Origin: Botryococcus braunii
Lineage: Eukaryota > Chlorophyta > Trebouxiophyceae
Reading direction: 5' to 3'
Assembly: GCA_002005505.1 (NCBI GenBank)
Contig: KV908407.1
Coordinates: 220,711 to 284,710, forward strand
Length of the DNA: 64,000 nt
Numbering within the stretch: position 1 is the stretch's first letter; every line of letters begins with the position of its first letter. Below, one piece after another: positions 12,123 through 30,230 of this stretch. Position numbers and translations under genes: made by a program. The notes under the pieces are model-generated. The model made no database searches. It was not told the DNA's origin and saw only the letters and a program-made list of their open reading frames with translations.

Positions 12123-12467
12123 GAAGTCGTTAGTGAAACTACGCATCACCTGAACCCCTCTCCCGCCAGATCAAACCTCCCTTTTCAACAGACAAACCCT
12201 TATAAGGCATATGAAGCTTTTAAACAGCCAAACCCTTAAGGCATATGAAGCTTCCTAACAAACAAACCCTCACCGCGCATGTGCGTGTGCACACACCCAT
12301 TTTTGGTTGAGTACGTAGGACAATACTGCGTAATTACGACACCTGCAAAAGGCTTCGTGATTACGTTAACTCCTGCAGGAACAGGAACCAATGTCTTCTT
12401 GCCAGCCCCAGAGGGCATGCCGGCATATGCACATGCACGTGCATGCCGGCATCTCGGCACCGAGATG

Positions 12468-12491
12468 AGAAGCCAGATATATCTGGCTTCT
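12468..12491. repeat. Perfect 24-bp palindrome
   Basis: AGAAGCCAGATA is joined to its reverse complement. Blocks 1 and 3 at this point read GAGAAGCCACACG and GAGAAGCCAGGTAAC, so they have one arm only. Confidence 0.93.
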
Positions 12492-12530
12492 ATATAGGCG
12501 GAAATCTCTGCGCCGAGAAGACCAATTAAT

Positions 12531-12574
12531 GGGTCCCCGGGGACTTGCCAATATTGGCAAGTCCCGGGGACCCC
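12531..12574. repeat. 44-bp palindrome, 22-nt arms
   Basis: GGGTCCCCGGGGACTTGCCAAT is followed by its reverse complement. In blocks 1 (near 4642) and 3 (near 19511) only the right-hand arm exists, as (A/T)TGGCAAG- or (A/T)TGGCGTG-TCCCGGGGACCC. Confidence 0.95.
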
Positions 12575-12969
12575 AAAACCACGTAAACAGAGGGTTAAAA
12601 GATCTCCGATAACCAGCTCAAGAGGAGTCAGTTTTGGGCGGGAACGAGCCGAATTGGCCTGAAGCGGACGGATTACGGCGGAGAGGCCTGCCCCGTCAAA
12701 ATTCCGGCACACTTCTCCACATTATACTGCTATGATTACTATTCTAAGCCCTGATTACCAAATTTAAAATGGTTATAATCAAGGCCTAATTACGTTATAA
12801 CCAACTTCAGGCCAGCGAGGGTATCTGACTCGCAGATTCACCAGTCCAGGCTGGTTGAGCCAAACAGCACGAGCCTCAAGCAGACCTCTCCAGTTTCATG
12901 TAAGTCGTTATATAAATTTCAACTTCTTTTTCACAGCAAAGATCACATCCACAACTCAGATCGAAAAAA

Positions 12970-13052
12970 CTTAATCTTGAAAGCGCTTACTTCATGAAGT
13001 AGTAATCAACGTTGATTACTACTTTAATGAAGTAAGCGCTTCCAAGATTAAG
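12970..13052. repeat. Near-perfect inverted repeat, arms about 41 nt
   Basis: The structure is centred at 13010/13011 with no spacer. The left arm begins CTTAATCTTG and the right arm ends CAAGATTAAG, with few mismatches. Block 3 has a single unpaired arm (near 19846-19900: GAATCTTGGAAGCACTTAC, then TTAATGAAGTAGTAAT). Confidence 0.93.
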
Positions 13053-13734
13053 TATTAACTTGTTAACTTGATCATGAGTAGCTGATCTAACTACTTTCTA
13101 CAATCAAGTCTAAAGCCCGCTTGGCGTTGTGGGAGGTACCAATACCCCAAGTCTATCCTTTAAAGTGGTTCAACCTCCTTCAAAGAAATGTAGCATTCAC
13201 TTCACTGATCAGTGCCCAGGCTCAGTAGCCTGCTTAGTAAGCCTAAAATTCGCTTCAGGTGACAAGCTCTGTACACTTAAAGTCAGTAAAAATCAGCGGA
13301 TATCGGTAATGGGCAATTGCTTTCTGCAAAGATTCACGGCGTGAGATGTATGCAATCGTGAATTCTGCAGATTTGAATCCTTTCAGTCGATGTTCAAAAT
13401 TGTACAAATGGGTTGAAAATTCCGTCACCACACACAAGGCACGGAGTAAACCAATGTACCTAATGTGCAGTACATGCGGTACATTCAGAACTGCAGATGT
13501 ACAGGCCAGTCCACCACGCACGGGGCTGACATGGGCCACACTGCCGAGAACTTTGTACATGTGCAGGGCAGTAAGGCCTACAAGAGCTCTGCTGCTACTG
13601 GACATCAAAAACCTACGTCAAAACTAGCTAAAAAAGTAAGCAAATTAAAATAATAATTCCCCTGACTGCCCCGCCGCTATAACCTTGCCGCCACCCCTGC
13701 TGCTAAAAAGGGGGTAGAGGGGACACAAGAACAG

Positions 13735-13872
13735 CGTCATGGGGGGGGGGGGGGGGAGAGTACAAAACGGCGACAGCATGGGGGGGGGGGGGAGTGTAGA
13801 ACTCGTGCCAGCGTGGGCGGGGGGGGGGGGATGAAGAACACGGCAACAGCGCCAGGAGGGGGGGGGGGAGCA
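13735..13872. repeat. G-tract minisatellite downstream of membrane gene copy 2
   Basis: Four G runs of about 9-17 nt are separated by short units with AACACGGCAACAGCGCCAG-like sequence. The array ends 6-7 nt before the stop codon of the minus-strand gene. Confidence 0.9.
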
Positions 13873-13878
13873 TGGGAG

Positions 13879-14792
13879 TTATTGAAAGGCTATGACGGCC
13901 GTAGCCCATATGATATTTGCTGAGAAGATGAAGAAAACCACTGCAAACAGCAGCTTATGAAGCATGACCATGCTCCCTAGGGGCCAGGCCTGTGCTCCGG
14001 CTGCTACGGTGCGGCCATACACCGAACCGTATGCCTTCAGGAATGCACGGCGGCTCAGGATCTCACGCACGATGATGACAAGGCAAGCAATGAACCAGGC
14101 CAGAACCTGCCAGAATGCCAGCAAGGCAGGGCACGACAACGGCACGTTGCGAGGCACCATGCTGAATTGGTACCCCCAAAATGCGGAGAAGAACGCGGAG
14201 GCCTTTCGGGGAATCGAACTGAGGACTGGAGACAGCGTGACGCGCACAAGTCCGGAACTGTGGTTGTGAAGAGGTCAGGGACTTGGCCAGCCGCGAATGC
14301 CATGTTGCGTGAATTGATGACCGTCAGGAAGAAGTTCTCCAAGGCAAAGGCGTGCATTGTGCTGCTGCGGCCGCCCATATGCGCGCGCTGCCAGAGGCAC
14401 ATCCTCTGGAAGCTGCTGGTTGTGAACATGAGCACGCATGTGTAGGCCGCGTTGATGGCTCGCCAGTGCTTGGCGTACACGGTGTGCTGGACGCAGATGA
14501 AAGCAGCGAGCCCGATCGTCGGCAGTATGAACACCAGGATGGTGATGAGGAAGGCGGGAGGGAAGTCGAGGCTCCCGAAGGAGCCGTGAGCTGCCGCATG
14601 ATCGACCATTTGACCTCCCGTAAGAATGATAACCACAATGACTAGCAGCACGTAAGTCCCTGCCTGCTTGGCCAGGAATCTCTGATATCCGGATTCCACA
14701 GCTGCGGCATGGAATTTCAGAAAGGACCAGCTGAGGTAGTGCTGCAGGAGGGAGCGTTCGGGTCTTGGTACTGCCTGCCCACTTTCGCTACC
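13879..14792 (-). pseudogene. Multi-pass membrane protein, terminal exon, copy 2, broken by deletion
   Basis: The frame from 14792 is clearly homologous to copies 1 and 3 (GGQMVDHAAAHGSF, HTVYAKHWRAINAAYT, HAFALENFFLTVINSRN) until about 14265. A net loss of about 52 bp relative to copy 3, between GACGCGC and ACTGTGGTT, then shifts the frame. The remaining C-terminal third is intact in another frame from 14247 to the stop at 13879 (SSIPRKASAF, LSRRAFLKAYGSVYGR, then a last membrane segment ending AFQ). The deletion removes about 17 residues near the fifth membrane segment. A sequencing error cannot explain a deletion of that size, so I call it a pseudogene. Confidence 0.8.
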
Positions 14793-14851
14793 CTGCACCC
14801 CCAATATCCCTTCAGCCTGGATGTAATACTTCCTTCCTCCCAACATGAAAC

Positions 14852-14852
<1 letters not shown>

Positions 14853-14947
<95 letters not shown>

Positions 14948-14999
14948 TATACACACACACACACGCACGCATGCACGCACGCACGCAGGCAGACACGCA

Positions 15000-15063
<64 letters not shown>
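14853..15063. repeat. (AC)n arrays, block 2
   Basis: Two long AC runs (about 14853-14944 and 15000-15060) flank a short GCAC/GCAG-rich segment. Confidence 0.98.
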
Positions 15064-15064
<1 letters not shown>

Positions 15065-15277
15065 CACAACACACACAGGCGCGCACGCGGCTCAACTCAG
15101 ATCCTCCAAGTTGACGTTGATAGCCGTCTCTATCACCAGCATGCCCTCTAGAACCCCAATCCTGCCACTGCCATTTTAACTAATGCTCTGCCATTAGTGT
15201 ACAAATCATAAATTTAAGGTCTACTGCCTTCCCTGCCTGGCATCTCAAAAGCTGAATTTCACCAGATCTGGACTAAC

Positions 15278-15430
15278 CTTGAAAGTCCTATGTCCCGGTG
15301 CTTGCTTGAAGCCCCGGTCATCACTTTGAAAGCCCACGACAGTGAACTCAGTCTTGAGAATCAACATCTGCTGAGGCCTTTGTGGCTTAAGCTCTTCTAT
15401 GCGTTTTGTATGCTGACCAGGAACTGTCAA
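15278..15430 (-). CDS. Putative upstream exon of block gene, copy 2
   Basis: The minus-strand segment reads KTEFTVVGFQSDDRGF, then KQAPGHRTFK, and is followed by a GT donor (GTTAGT). About 125 bp across this stretch are essentially identical to block 3 (22470-22595), although the surrounding block is clearly diverged. The frame is open in copies 2 and 3 and broken in copy 1. Selection on an exon or recent gene conversion would both explain this. The acceptor side is not resolved. No known domain is recognised. Confidence 0.4.
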
Positions 15431-16439
15431 CCAGTATATTACCTGACATTATAGAGTTGGTGTTTCTTTTTGGTCAGATTGCAGTGCAATAGTCATACTG
15501 TGCCCTGTACCGTCCTCGTGAGGAGAGCAAGGCTGATCCTCTGCTAGGCAGTGCATGATATTTAATGTTGACATAAACTGGCAGAACCGCAGTGACGCTG
15601 ACACTACGATCATTGCATCTTTTGCACCAAGCGGAGGAAACAATATGAAGTAATGGCCCAGAACCGACTAAGCCCGTAGTTCAGTAGATCATGTGTATGA
15701 TGAATTGGCAGAAAATTGATGCTACACAAGGAGGTTAGTAGAAATGTACCTGCCGGTAGGATGGATGCCCTGGGGCTCGAGGGCGGCGATCAGGAAACGC
15801 TAACCCGCTGACTTTAGAAGACCTGAGGAGAATCAAATCTAGTGTAAGCTCTAATTTCATAGTGATGTTTACTGGAACATTCGCTGTTCAATACGAGTTT
15901 TTATTAGCCACAGAGATAGGGCAACGATTTAAGTACTTTGTCGTGAACGGGATGCGGAACGGAAAAAACTCGCACATTGAAGTGATTACAATAGCTCAAT
16001 TGAATGCTGCTTGCCACGATGCTGGGGAAAGTTGTAGATGTGGTCCGTCAGTATCTGCATCAGAGAGCCTGATCGTAACACGTACACCCGAAACTGGGGC
16101 TCTCAGGCAGCAACTCCAGGTTGAGACTGCATTGTGACAGAATATACAGTGAGAGGATAAAAATTTAAAAATAATGAACGTGCCCGTGCAAAGTCGGGTT
16201 CGGGTATGGCCCATTGCCTGCGCATCAGGTGTCCCCGCTTTGTTGCTGTTTTAGACAGTCTTCATAGCATAAACTTTCTACTATAAAAAGGTATGAAGTT
16301 CATACCCCCTTCACATCAGATTCCTTTTTTCGGCTAATTCGTGGAACTGTACGTTCATATTGAAAGTCTGCACTTCGTCATCTTCTTCGCCATCATCATG
16401 TAGGACCGGACATCTGCCGCGTGTAGAGGTGAAAAAAAC

Positions 16440-16985
16440 ATAACTACAAAATGAAAATAGAACCTCTGTAAACTACACACACTGTAGGTAGCGTAAACGA
16501 GTCCCAAAATTTGGGGCTCGTTGGGGGCCAAAGTAACCCAGTCTGGAAGTGTATGGGAGTCCCCTCCTATACACTGCCCCTCCTGAGGCTGCTTCCTCAA
16601 GCCAGTGAACTCTTCTAAGAGAACGGGCAAAGAAGTGGCATCATCCATCCTCAAAGGATCCTCGTGGGACCAAAGACAGGGTCCAATGGCAGAACGATTT
16701 TTTCCTGAAAGTCGTAGTCATGCTGGAATGTTCCCTAACTTGTCTCATGAGTGCCTCAGGAAGTTGTAGGTTACATCTCCTATGAATGTGTCTCATGAAT
16801 GCCTCAGGAACCTGCCGCATAAGCCCCCAAAAAACACGGTAAACCACACATTGTAGGGAAGGTAAGCAAGTCTCAATTTGGGGGCCAAAGTGCCCACGTA
16901 TGAAGTTCATAGCAGTGTATGGGAGTCCAGCGATGTTTTTAATAAAGAGTGAACCTATCCTATTGCTAACCACACACCATGAATC
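16440..16985. repeat. Internally duplicated segment at the right end of block 2
   Basis: A box near 16465-16560 (GTAAACTACACACACTGTAG, then a GTTGGGGGCCAAAGT stretch, then GTGTATGGGAGTCC) recurs near 16840-16930 in shortened form. Block 3 has one copy (near 23810-23900). The segment ends with a reverse-oriented copy of the dispersed GGTTAGGATAGG-type motif (16944-16978). Confidence 0.65.
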
Positions 16986-17113
16986 TGGCCTGCGGCCGCG
17001 GGGGGGACGCAGAATCTAGGGACCAGAAACAAAGGGTGAAAGTGAAAACACGCTTTTGAACAGGGCCAAAAAAGACGCGGGGTGGGGGAGGAGGGGGGGG
17101 GGAGGGAGGGAGG

Positions 17114-17268
<155 letters not shown>

Positions 17269-20200
17269 AGGGAGGGAGGGGGGGAGGGAGGGAGGGAGGG
17301 GATATGTATAATACTGTCTCGTTCTGGATGAATATATCCCTCCCTCCTTCACGTTTTCAGAGAGTCCACTGTTGGCAACAGCCTGGACAGCTGGGAATTT
17401 CCCTCCCCTCCCGAGGGTGCGTTCTAGTAAACCATTAAAAGAGAGGATAGTTTTATACATATGGAAAGCAGGAAAGTTGGAAAGCTGGACAGTAGGCAAG
17501 TTCCAAAGTATCAGAGTGGGGAAGTTCCAAAGTTTCAAAGTAGGGAAGTTCCAAAGTATGAAAGTTCAATAGTTTGAAGGTGCCTTTAGAGTCACAGATC
17601 CGTTATAAGTGGCTGGAGACAGTTATAATTCGTTGAATAACACAATTGCTCTCGAGGAGGTAATCATCCGGTTAGTGTGCTTAGGTATTATGCGACATGT
17701 CTTCTGAACAACCCAGTAGTGGGTCGGCCAACGCCATATGTATTGTCCCTAGATTCGAACTGTCCGAGCACTTGGGGTGCTGTACAGTTGAGGTTGTTGT
17801 GGAAGTCATCAACAGACTCATTTGTCGTACCCCAACGTTGGGGTCTGCTGTTTTCCAGGCTGTACCGTGGGGTGTCACATGTATGACACGTGGGTTGACG
17901 TACTCATGATTTCAAAGCTGCAACATATTGTACAATCAGTTCATCCGTCCACAATCCGCTGGCCAGCACTCCTTGATACAGTAGAAACGGTCAAGGATGC
18001 GAAAACAATGGTTACAACTTGTTTGGGCTCCATCTCAGTACCCGTCCAGTCCGGCCCGGTCCTTCCTCTGCCAAAACCTTATTCTCTCCTTGTCTAAGTG
18101 TGTCCCTCTCACCATCGCCAATGCGCCTTGTCAATTAAGGGGTCACTCCCTTGGCGCGTGAAGCAGCCACTTCTTGGCGTGGAAGACCATAACTCACGAA
18201 GGGACCTTAATAGAGGTCCAAATCCTCGTGGTCCGGTCCTTTTCCTATAACACGCGACTATTCCTGTTACACTCCTCTTCTCTTCTTCATCCATAGGAAA
18301 ATGGCCATGGCTCGCGAGTGGCTCCATGGAGTGCTCGCCTTGTCTGGCTTGGCCAAGGCAGACACGGAAAGCTCATAGTTGAGGCAGTGCGCAGGAGTTC
18401 ATTAGGCTGCGTGATTACTTACTGTTGTAAACGCGCGATGCAGTTTTGCAGCAATAACCTCATGCGGTCCCGCCTTTCGTGTTTAACCAATTTCGCCAGA
18501 GCGAAATGGCGCTCGTTTTCTACGATGCTCAATGACCAGAGCATAAGTTCGGAAAGACACAGTGTTTATTTTGCCCATGAATGCTGATACATGCTTTGAC
18601 ACTGCTTAGCATCTTCACCAAGGGGTGTCATCAATCCATCAATTAATCCAATGTGTCCAGTGAGAAAACAACTAGTGGACCGTTCAATCTTTAGAGCAGC
18701 AAAATCCAATCAATCTTGATACTGGATCGAACGTTCACATTGTTTGAAGTATGTGAGGGATCAGCCCCCCCGTTGCAACTCACACGCCTTGGCGACATCC
18801 GCCAAGCAAGAGGTGTACAGCCGGAACTAGCGAGGCCGGAACGTTAAAACTGAAGAACAGAAAAAGAAGCCAACAATTCAATCCCCTCGCCCTGACAAGC
18901 CACGTGAGTCACGTGACGTGACCTGCGTGTGCACCTGGCCCGGGCCCAGGCCAAACAGGACCCCGGGCTCGGGCTCAAGCCACCAGCCGGGCCCAAGCCA
19001 CAAGCCACGTGACCTGTGTGTGCACCTGGCCCGGGTTCCGGGTCCTGTTTGACGTAGCTTTATATTACAATACTCAGAATCCTTAAGCTTACGTGAACCT
19101 AAGCATCACCTGAACCCCCTCCCGCCAGATCAAACCTCCCTTAAGGCATATGAAGCTTCCCAACAAACAAAACCTTAAGGCATATGAAGCTTCCCAACAA
19201 ACAAACCCTTAAAGCATATGAAGCTTCCCAACAAACAAAGCCTCGCCCCGGACGTGCGTGCACACGTGTGCACACACCCATTCTTAGTTGAACCCTCCCC
19301 TGTTTCCAGCACCACCCCCCGTCTCCCTATTCTTTCATCTAGTACATTAGGTAATATACGGAAGATATTAAGCAATCGTGTAACCTCCTGCAGGCACAGG
19401 AACCAATGTCTTCTAGCCAGCCCAAAGGGCATGCCGGCATGATGCATCTCGACACCGAGATGAGAAGCCAGGTAACATGTTATGCGGAAATCTCAGGACC
19501 TAGGAGACCCATTGGCGTGTCCCGGGGACCCTAAAACCACGCAAACAGCATTGGTCTGAAGCGGAGGAATAACGGAGAAGAAAGCCTACCCTGTCAAAAT
19601 GCCGGCACACTTCGCCACATTATACAGATCTGATTACTATTCTAAGCCCTGAGTACTCATTTTAAAACGGTTATACTCAAGCCCTAACCAACATCAGGCC
19701 AGCATCGAGGGTATCTAACTCGGAGGTTCACCGTTCCAGGCTGGCTGAGCTGAACAGAAGCAGAGCTCTCATGAAACTCGTTATATAAATTACAATTTCT
19801 TTTCCACAGCAACGATCACAGCCACAACCCAGATCGCAAATACGGAATCTTGGAAGCACTTACTTAATGAAGTAGTAATTAACTTGATCTACTACTGGCT
19901 AAGATCAAAGCCCACTGGGGGTTGGGGGTGGGGGAATACCAACATCCCCGGTCGATCCTTTAAAGGGGTTGAATTTCCTTCAAGGAAATGTAGCATTCAC
20001 TTCACTGATCAGTGCCCAGACTCAGTAGCCTGCTTAGTATGCCTCAATTTCGCTTATAGTGACGAGCTCTATGCGTATAGTGAGCAAGATCAGTAAAAAT
20101 CAGTGGATATTGGTAATCGGCGACTGTTTTCTGCAAAGATTCACGGCGTGAGATGTATGCAATCGTTAATTCTGCAGATTTCAATCCTTTCAGTCGATGT

Positions 20201-20549
20201 TCCAAAATGTCCGAATGGGTTGAACATTCCGTCACCACACACAAGGCACGGAGTCAAAGTAAGTACCTATTGTGCAGTACATGCGGTACATTCAGGACTG
20301 CATTAGATGTATAGGCCAGTCCACCGCGCACACGGGGGTCACATGGACCGCACTGCCGATAACTTTGTACATGCATAGACCACTACAACGGCTTTGCTGC
20401 TGCTGGACAGCAACCGCCCACGTGACAGTCAAACCTCGATACAATAAACAAAATAATAATAATAAATATGCCCCTGATTGCCCTGCCGCTAATTCCCTGC
20501 CGCTGCCCCTGCTGCTAAGGAAGGGGGAGGACAGACACAAGAATAGCGT

Positions 20550-20745
20550 CGAGGGTGGGGGGGGGGTGCAGAACACGACGACAGCGTCGTTGGGGGGGGG
20601 GGGGCTGTAGAAAACGACGACAGCATTGAGGGGGGGGGATGTAGAACTCGACGACAGCGTCGAGGGGGACCCCCTCGACGCTGGGGGGCCGGGGGATGTA
20701 GGACACGGCAACAGTGCCAGGAAGGGGGGGGGGGGGGGGGAGCAC
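20550..20745. repeat. G-tract minisatellite downstream of membrane gene copy 3
   Basis: About five units of GAACACGACGACAGCGTCGA type, each followed by 7-18 G. It includes a 29-bp hairpin at 20655-20683 (14-nt arms, 1-nt spacer). It ends a few bases before the stop codon at 20751. Confidence 0.92.
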
Positions 20746-20750
20746 GGGGC

Positions 20751-21716
20751 TTATTGAAAGGTTATGACGGCGATAGCCCACATGACATTTGCCGTGAATA
20801 AGAAGAAAAGCACTGCAAACAGCAGCTTATGAAGCATGACCACGCTCCCAAGCGGCCAGGCCTGTGCTCCCGCTGCTACGGCGCGGCCATACACTGAACC
20901 GTATGCCTTCAGGAATGCACGTCGGCTCAGGATCTCACGCAGGACGATGACAAGGCAAGCAATGAACCAGGCCAGAACCTGCCAGAATGCCAGCAAGGCA
21001 GGGCACGACAACGGCGCGTTGTGAGGCACCATGCTGAACTGGTACCCCCAAAAAGCAGAGAGGAACGCGGAGGCCTTTCGGGGAATCGAACTGATGACTG
21101 GAGACAGTGTGACGCGCTCTGGGCCCCAGAGTTCGGAACCGCACAAGGACTGGTTGCCGGCAATGGCCAGAAGCAGGGAAACTGTGGTTAAGAAGAGGTC
21201 TGGGGCTTGGCCTGCGGAGAACGCGATGTTCCGTGAATTGATGACCGTCAGAAAGAAGTTCTCCAAGGCAAAGGCGTGAACTGTGCTGCTGCGGCCGCCC
21301 ACATGTGCGCGCTGCCAGAGGCACAGCCTCTGGACGCTGGTTGTTGTAAACATGAGCACGAATGTGTAGGCCGCGTTGATGGCTCGCCAGTGCTTGGCGT
21401 ACACGGTGTGCTGGGTGCAGATGAAAGCAGCGAGCCCGATCATTGGCAGTATGAACACCAGGTTAGTGATGACGAAGCCGGGAGGGAAGTTGAGGCTCAC
21501 GAAGGAGCCGTACGCTGCCGCGTGATACACCATTTGACCTCCTGATAAAACAACAACGGGGATGAACAATAAAACGCAGGTCCCTGCCTGTTTGGCAAGG
21601 AACCTCTGGTATCCGGATTCCACAGCTGCGGTGTGGAATTTCAGGAAGGACCAGCAAAGGTAGTGCTCCACAAGGGAGCGTTCCGGTTTTGCTAGTGCCT
21701 GCCCACTTTGGCTACC
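20751..21716 (-). CDS. Multi-pass membrane protein, terminal exon, copy 3
   Basis: This is a 321-codon open exon ending TAA at 20751. It is the cleanest member of the three-copy family, with about six to seven hydrophobic segments. They are carried by stretches such as CVLLFIPVVVLSGG, PPGFVITNLVFILPMIGLAA, INAAYTFVLMFTTTSVQR, DLFLTTVSLLLAIAG, LLAFWQVLAWFIACLVIV and LLFAVLFFLFTANVMWAIAV. Conserved polar patches between them (QxTVYAKHWRAIN, HAFALENFFLTVINSRN, SSIPRKASAF, LSRRAFLKAYGSVYGRA) suggest real selection. The open frame continues to 21875, but that part is simple-repeat derived (GGAA-type units), and a TGCAG acceptor at 21717-21719 is conserved in phase 0 with the other copies. The function is unknown. 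Confidence 0.7.
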   Translation of the reverse strand, partial: GSQSGQALAKPERSLVEHYLCWSFLKFHTAAVESGYQRFLAKQAGTCVLLFIPVVVLSGGQMVYHAAAYGSFVSLNFPPGFVITNLVFILPMIGLAAFICTQHTVYAKHWRAINAAYTFVLMFTTTSVQRLCLWQRAHVGGRSSTVHAFALENFFLTVINSRNIAFSAGQAPDLFLTTVSLLLAIAGNQSLCGSELWGPERVTLSPVISSIPRKASAFLSAFWGYQFSMVPHNAPLSCPALLAFWQVLAWFIACLVIVLREILSRRAFLKAYGSVYGRAVAAGAQAWPLGSVVMLHKLLFAVLFFLFTANVMWAIAVITFQ

Positions 21717-22039
21717 CTGCACCCCCAACATCCCTTCAGCCTTGATGCAAATTCTTCCTTCCTTCCTGGACGTAATACTTCCTTCCTTCCTTCCTGGATG
21801 CAATATTTCCTTTCTTCCAACACGAAACGCTTGCAAGATGCTGATGCGGCGCCCCCTCCTGTACACCTGCCCCACGTTTTGTGCACTTTTGAGCTCGGCG
21901 GTTGTACGACATCATGTCGGGAGTGGAACGCAGGCTATCGAAGATGCGTATGCAAGCAAGCAATGGTGCATCCACAGCACCCGCAAAGCTTTCCAGTGAA
22001 TTTCGGGATTGTTTTAGACTCCCAGACTCCGTCCCCGCA

Positions 22040-22275
<236 letters not shown>

Positions 22276-22482
22276 GTAGGTGCGCACACATGCATGCGCG
22301 GCTCAACTCAGATCCTCCCAGTTGACATTGACATCCAACTCTATCACCAGCATGCCCTATAAATACCCCCAATCCTGCCACTGCCGCTTTAAATAGTGCT
22401 CTGCCACCAATCCTACATGTGAGGTCAACTGCCTTCCCTGCCTGGCATCTCAAAAGTTGAGTTTCACCAGATCTGGACTAAC

Positions 22483-22620
22483 CTTGAAAGTCCTATGTCC
22501 CGGTGCTTGCTTGAAGCCCCGGTCATCACTTTGAAAGCCCACGACAGTGAACTCAGTCTTGAGAATCAACATCTGCTGAGGCCTTTCTGGATGGAGCTCT
22601 TCGATGCGATGTGTATGCTC
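22483..22620 (-). CDS. Putative upstream exon of block gene, copy 3
   Basis: The frame and GT donor (AAG then GTTAGT) match block 2: RPQQMLILKTEFTVVGF, then QSDDRGFKQAPGHRTFK. It is open and on the same strand as the membrane exon, about 770 bp upstream of it. No domain is recognised and the acceptor is not fixed. Confidence 0.42.
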
Positions 22621-24130
22621 ACCAAGAAGAGTTTTGTACAGGAACAGTTAAGCAGCATGATGTGTGGTGCTTTCCATGGTGGTCAGATTGCAGTGCGAAA
22701 CAGTCTTATTTGTGGTTTGCTTCTGTTGGGGTGTGCACCCTTGTTTTGCCTCTAGCAGCCGGGCACCGTCCTTGTGAGGAGAGCGAAGTCTGATCCTCTG
22801 ATTGGCAGAGCATGATAGTAGTGATGTCATAAACTCGCAGTGATGCTGGCACTACAATCATTGCATCTTCTGCGCCAAGTGGCTGAGCAGATAAGAGAAA
22901 ATAATATGAAGTAAGAATCGACTGAGCACTGACTTTAGTAGATCATGTGTACTTTCAAGCAGTATAAAAAGTGATCCTACAGAATGAGTTTAATATAAAT
23001 GTACCTGCCGGTAGGCTGGATGCCCTGGGGTTTGAGGGCGGCGACCACAAAACGCGAACCCACTGACGTTAGAAGACCTGAGGAAACTCACACATAGTGT
23101 TAGCTCTGAAGTGCCGCAAAGATCTCTACTGGAAAAACTCGCTGTTCAATACGAGGCCATTTATCAGCCACAATGATCAGGGCAACGATCTATGTACTTT
23201 GTCCCCGTTTCGTGGACGGGGTGCGGAACGAAACAAATTCGCACATTGCCGTGATTACAGTGGCTCAAGTGAATGCTGCTTGCCACAATGATGGGGAAAA
23301 GTTTTAGATGTGGTCCGTCAGTATCTGCAGCAGAGAGCGTGATGGTCACACGTACACCCGAAACCGGGGCTCTCAGGCGGCAACTCCGGGCTGAAACTGC
23401 ATTGTGACAGAATATGCAATGACAACATCAAAACATAAAAATAATCAACGTGCTCGTGCAAGTTCGGTTTCGGGTATGGCCATTCCCTGCGCAGCAGGTC
23501 TCCTGGCTTTGTAGCTGTTCTAGACAGTCTTCATAGTACATCGGTCAGTTACATCGGTCAGAGTCCTTTTTGCGCCAAATTCGTGAAACTATACGTCCAA
23601 ATTGAAGTCTGCACTTTGTCATTATCATGTAGGACCGGATATCTGCCGCGTGTAGGGTCCTTTTGTCTCGGGCCCCTAGATTCCGCGTACCCGCGTGCCC
23701 GATTTCTGGTGTGCGGTTAGGATAGGCCTCACTCTTTTAAAATCAAGAGTGAAGCCTATTCTAACAGCATACCTCTCTTTTATATCTTTTATATAAAACC
23801 AAAAACAAAACTCTGTAAACGACATACATTGTAGTTCCCAAGTTTGGGGTTCGTTGGGGGCCAAAATAACTCAGTTTGGAAGTGTATGGGAGTCCCCTCG
23901 TATACACTGCCCCTCCTGAGGCTTCTTCCTTCTGCCAGTGAACTCTTCTAAGAGGTCTGGCAAAGACGTGGCCTTATCCATCCTCAAGGGACCCTCGTGG
24001 GACCAAAGACAGGGTCCAATGGTAGAACGAGTTTTTCCTGAACGTCGTAGTCATGCTGGAATGTTCCCTAACTTGTCTCATGAATGCATCAGGAAGTTGT
24101 AGGCTACATCTCCTGTAAACGTGTCGAGCT

Positions 24131-30230
<6,100 letters not shown>

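Larger units (their letters stand above)
9690..16990. repeat. Tandem block, copy 2 of 3
   Basis: This block shares all landmarks listed for copy 1. Copies 2 and 3 are closer to each other than either is to copy 1, and they share a longer left edge (from TTCAATAGTTYGAAGGTGCC, near 9685 and 17565). They also share a right-hand stretch (about 16480-16740 and 23810-24090) with the box GTGTATGGGAGTCCCCTC. Copy 2 is distinguished by several perfect palindromes absent from copies 1 and 3, and by the broken membrane gene. Confidence 0.88.
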
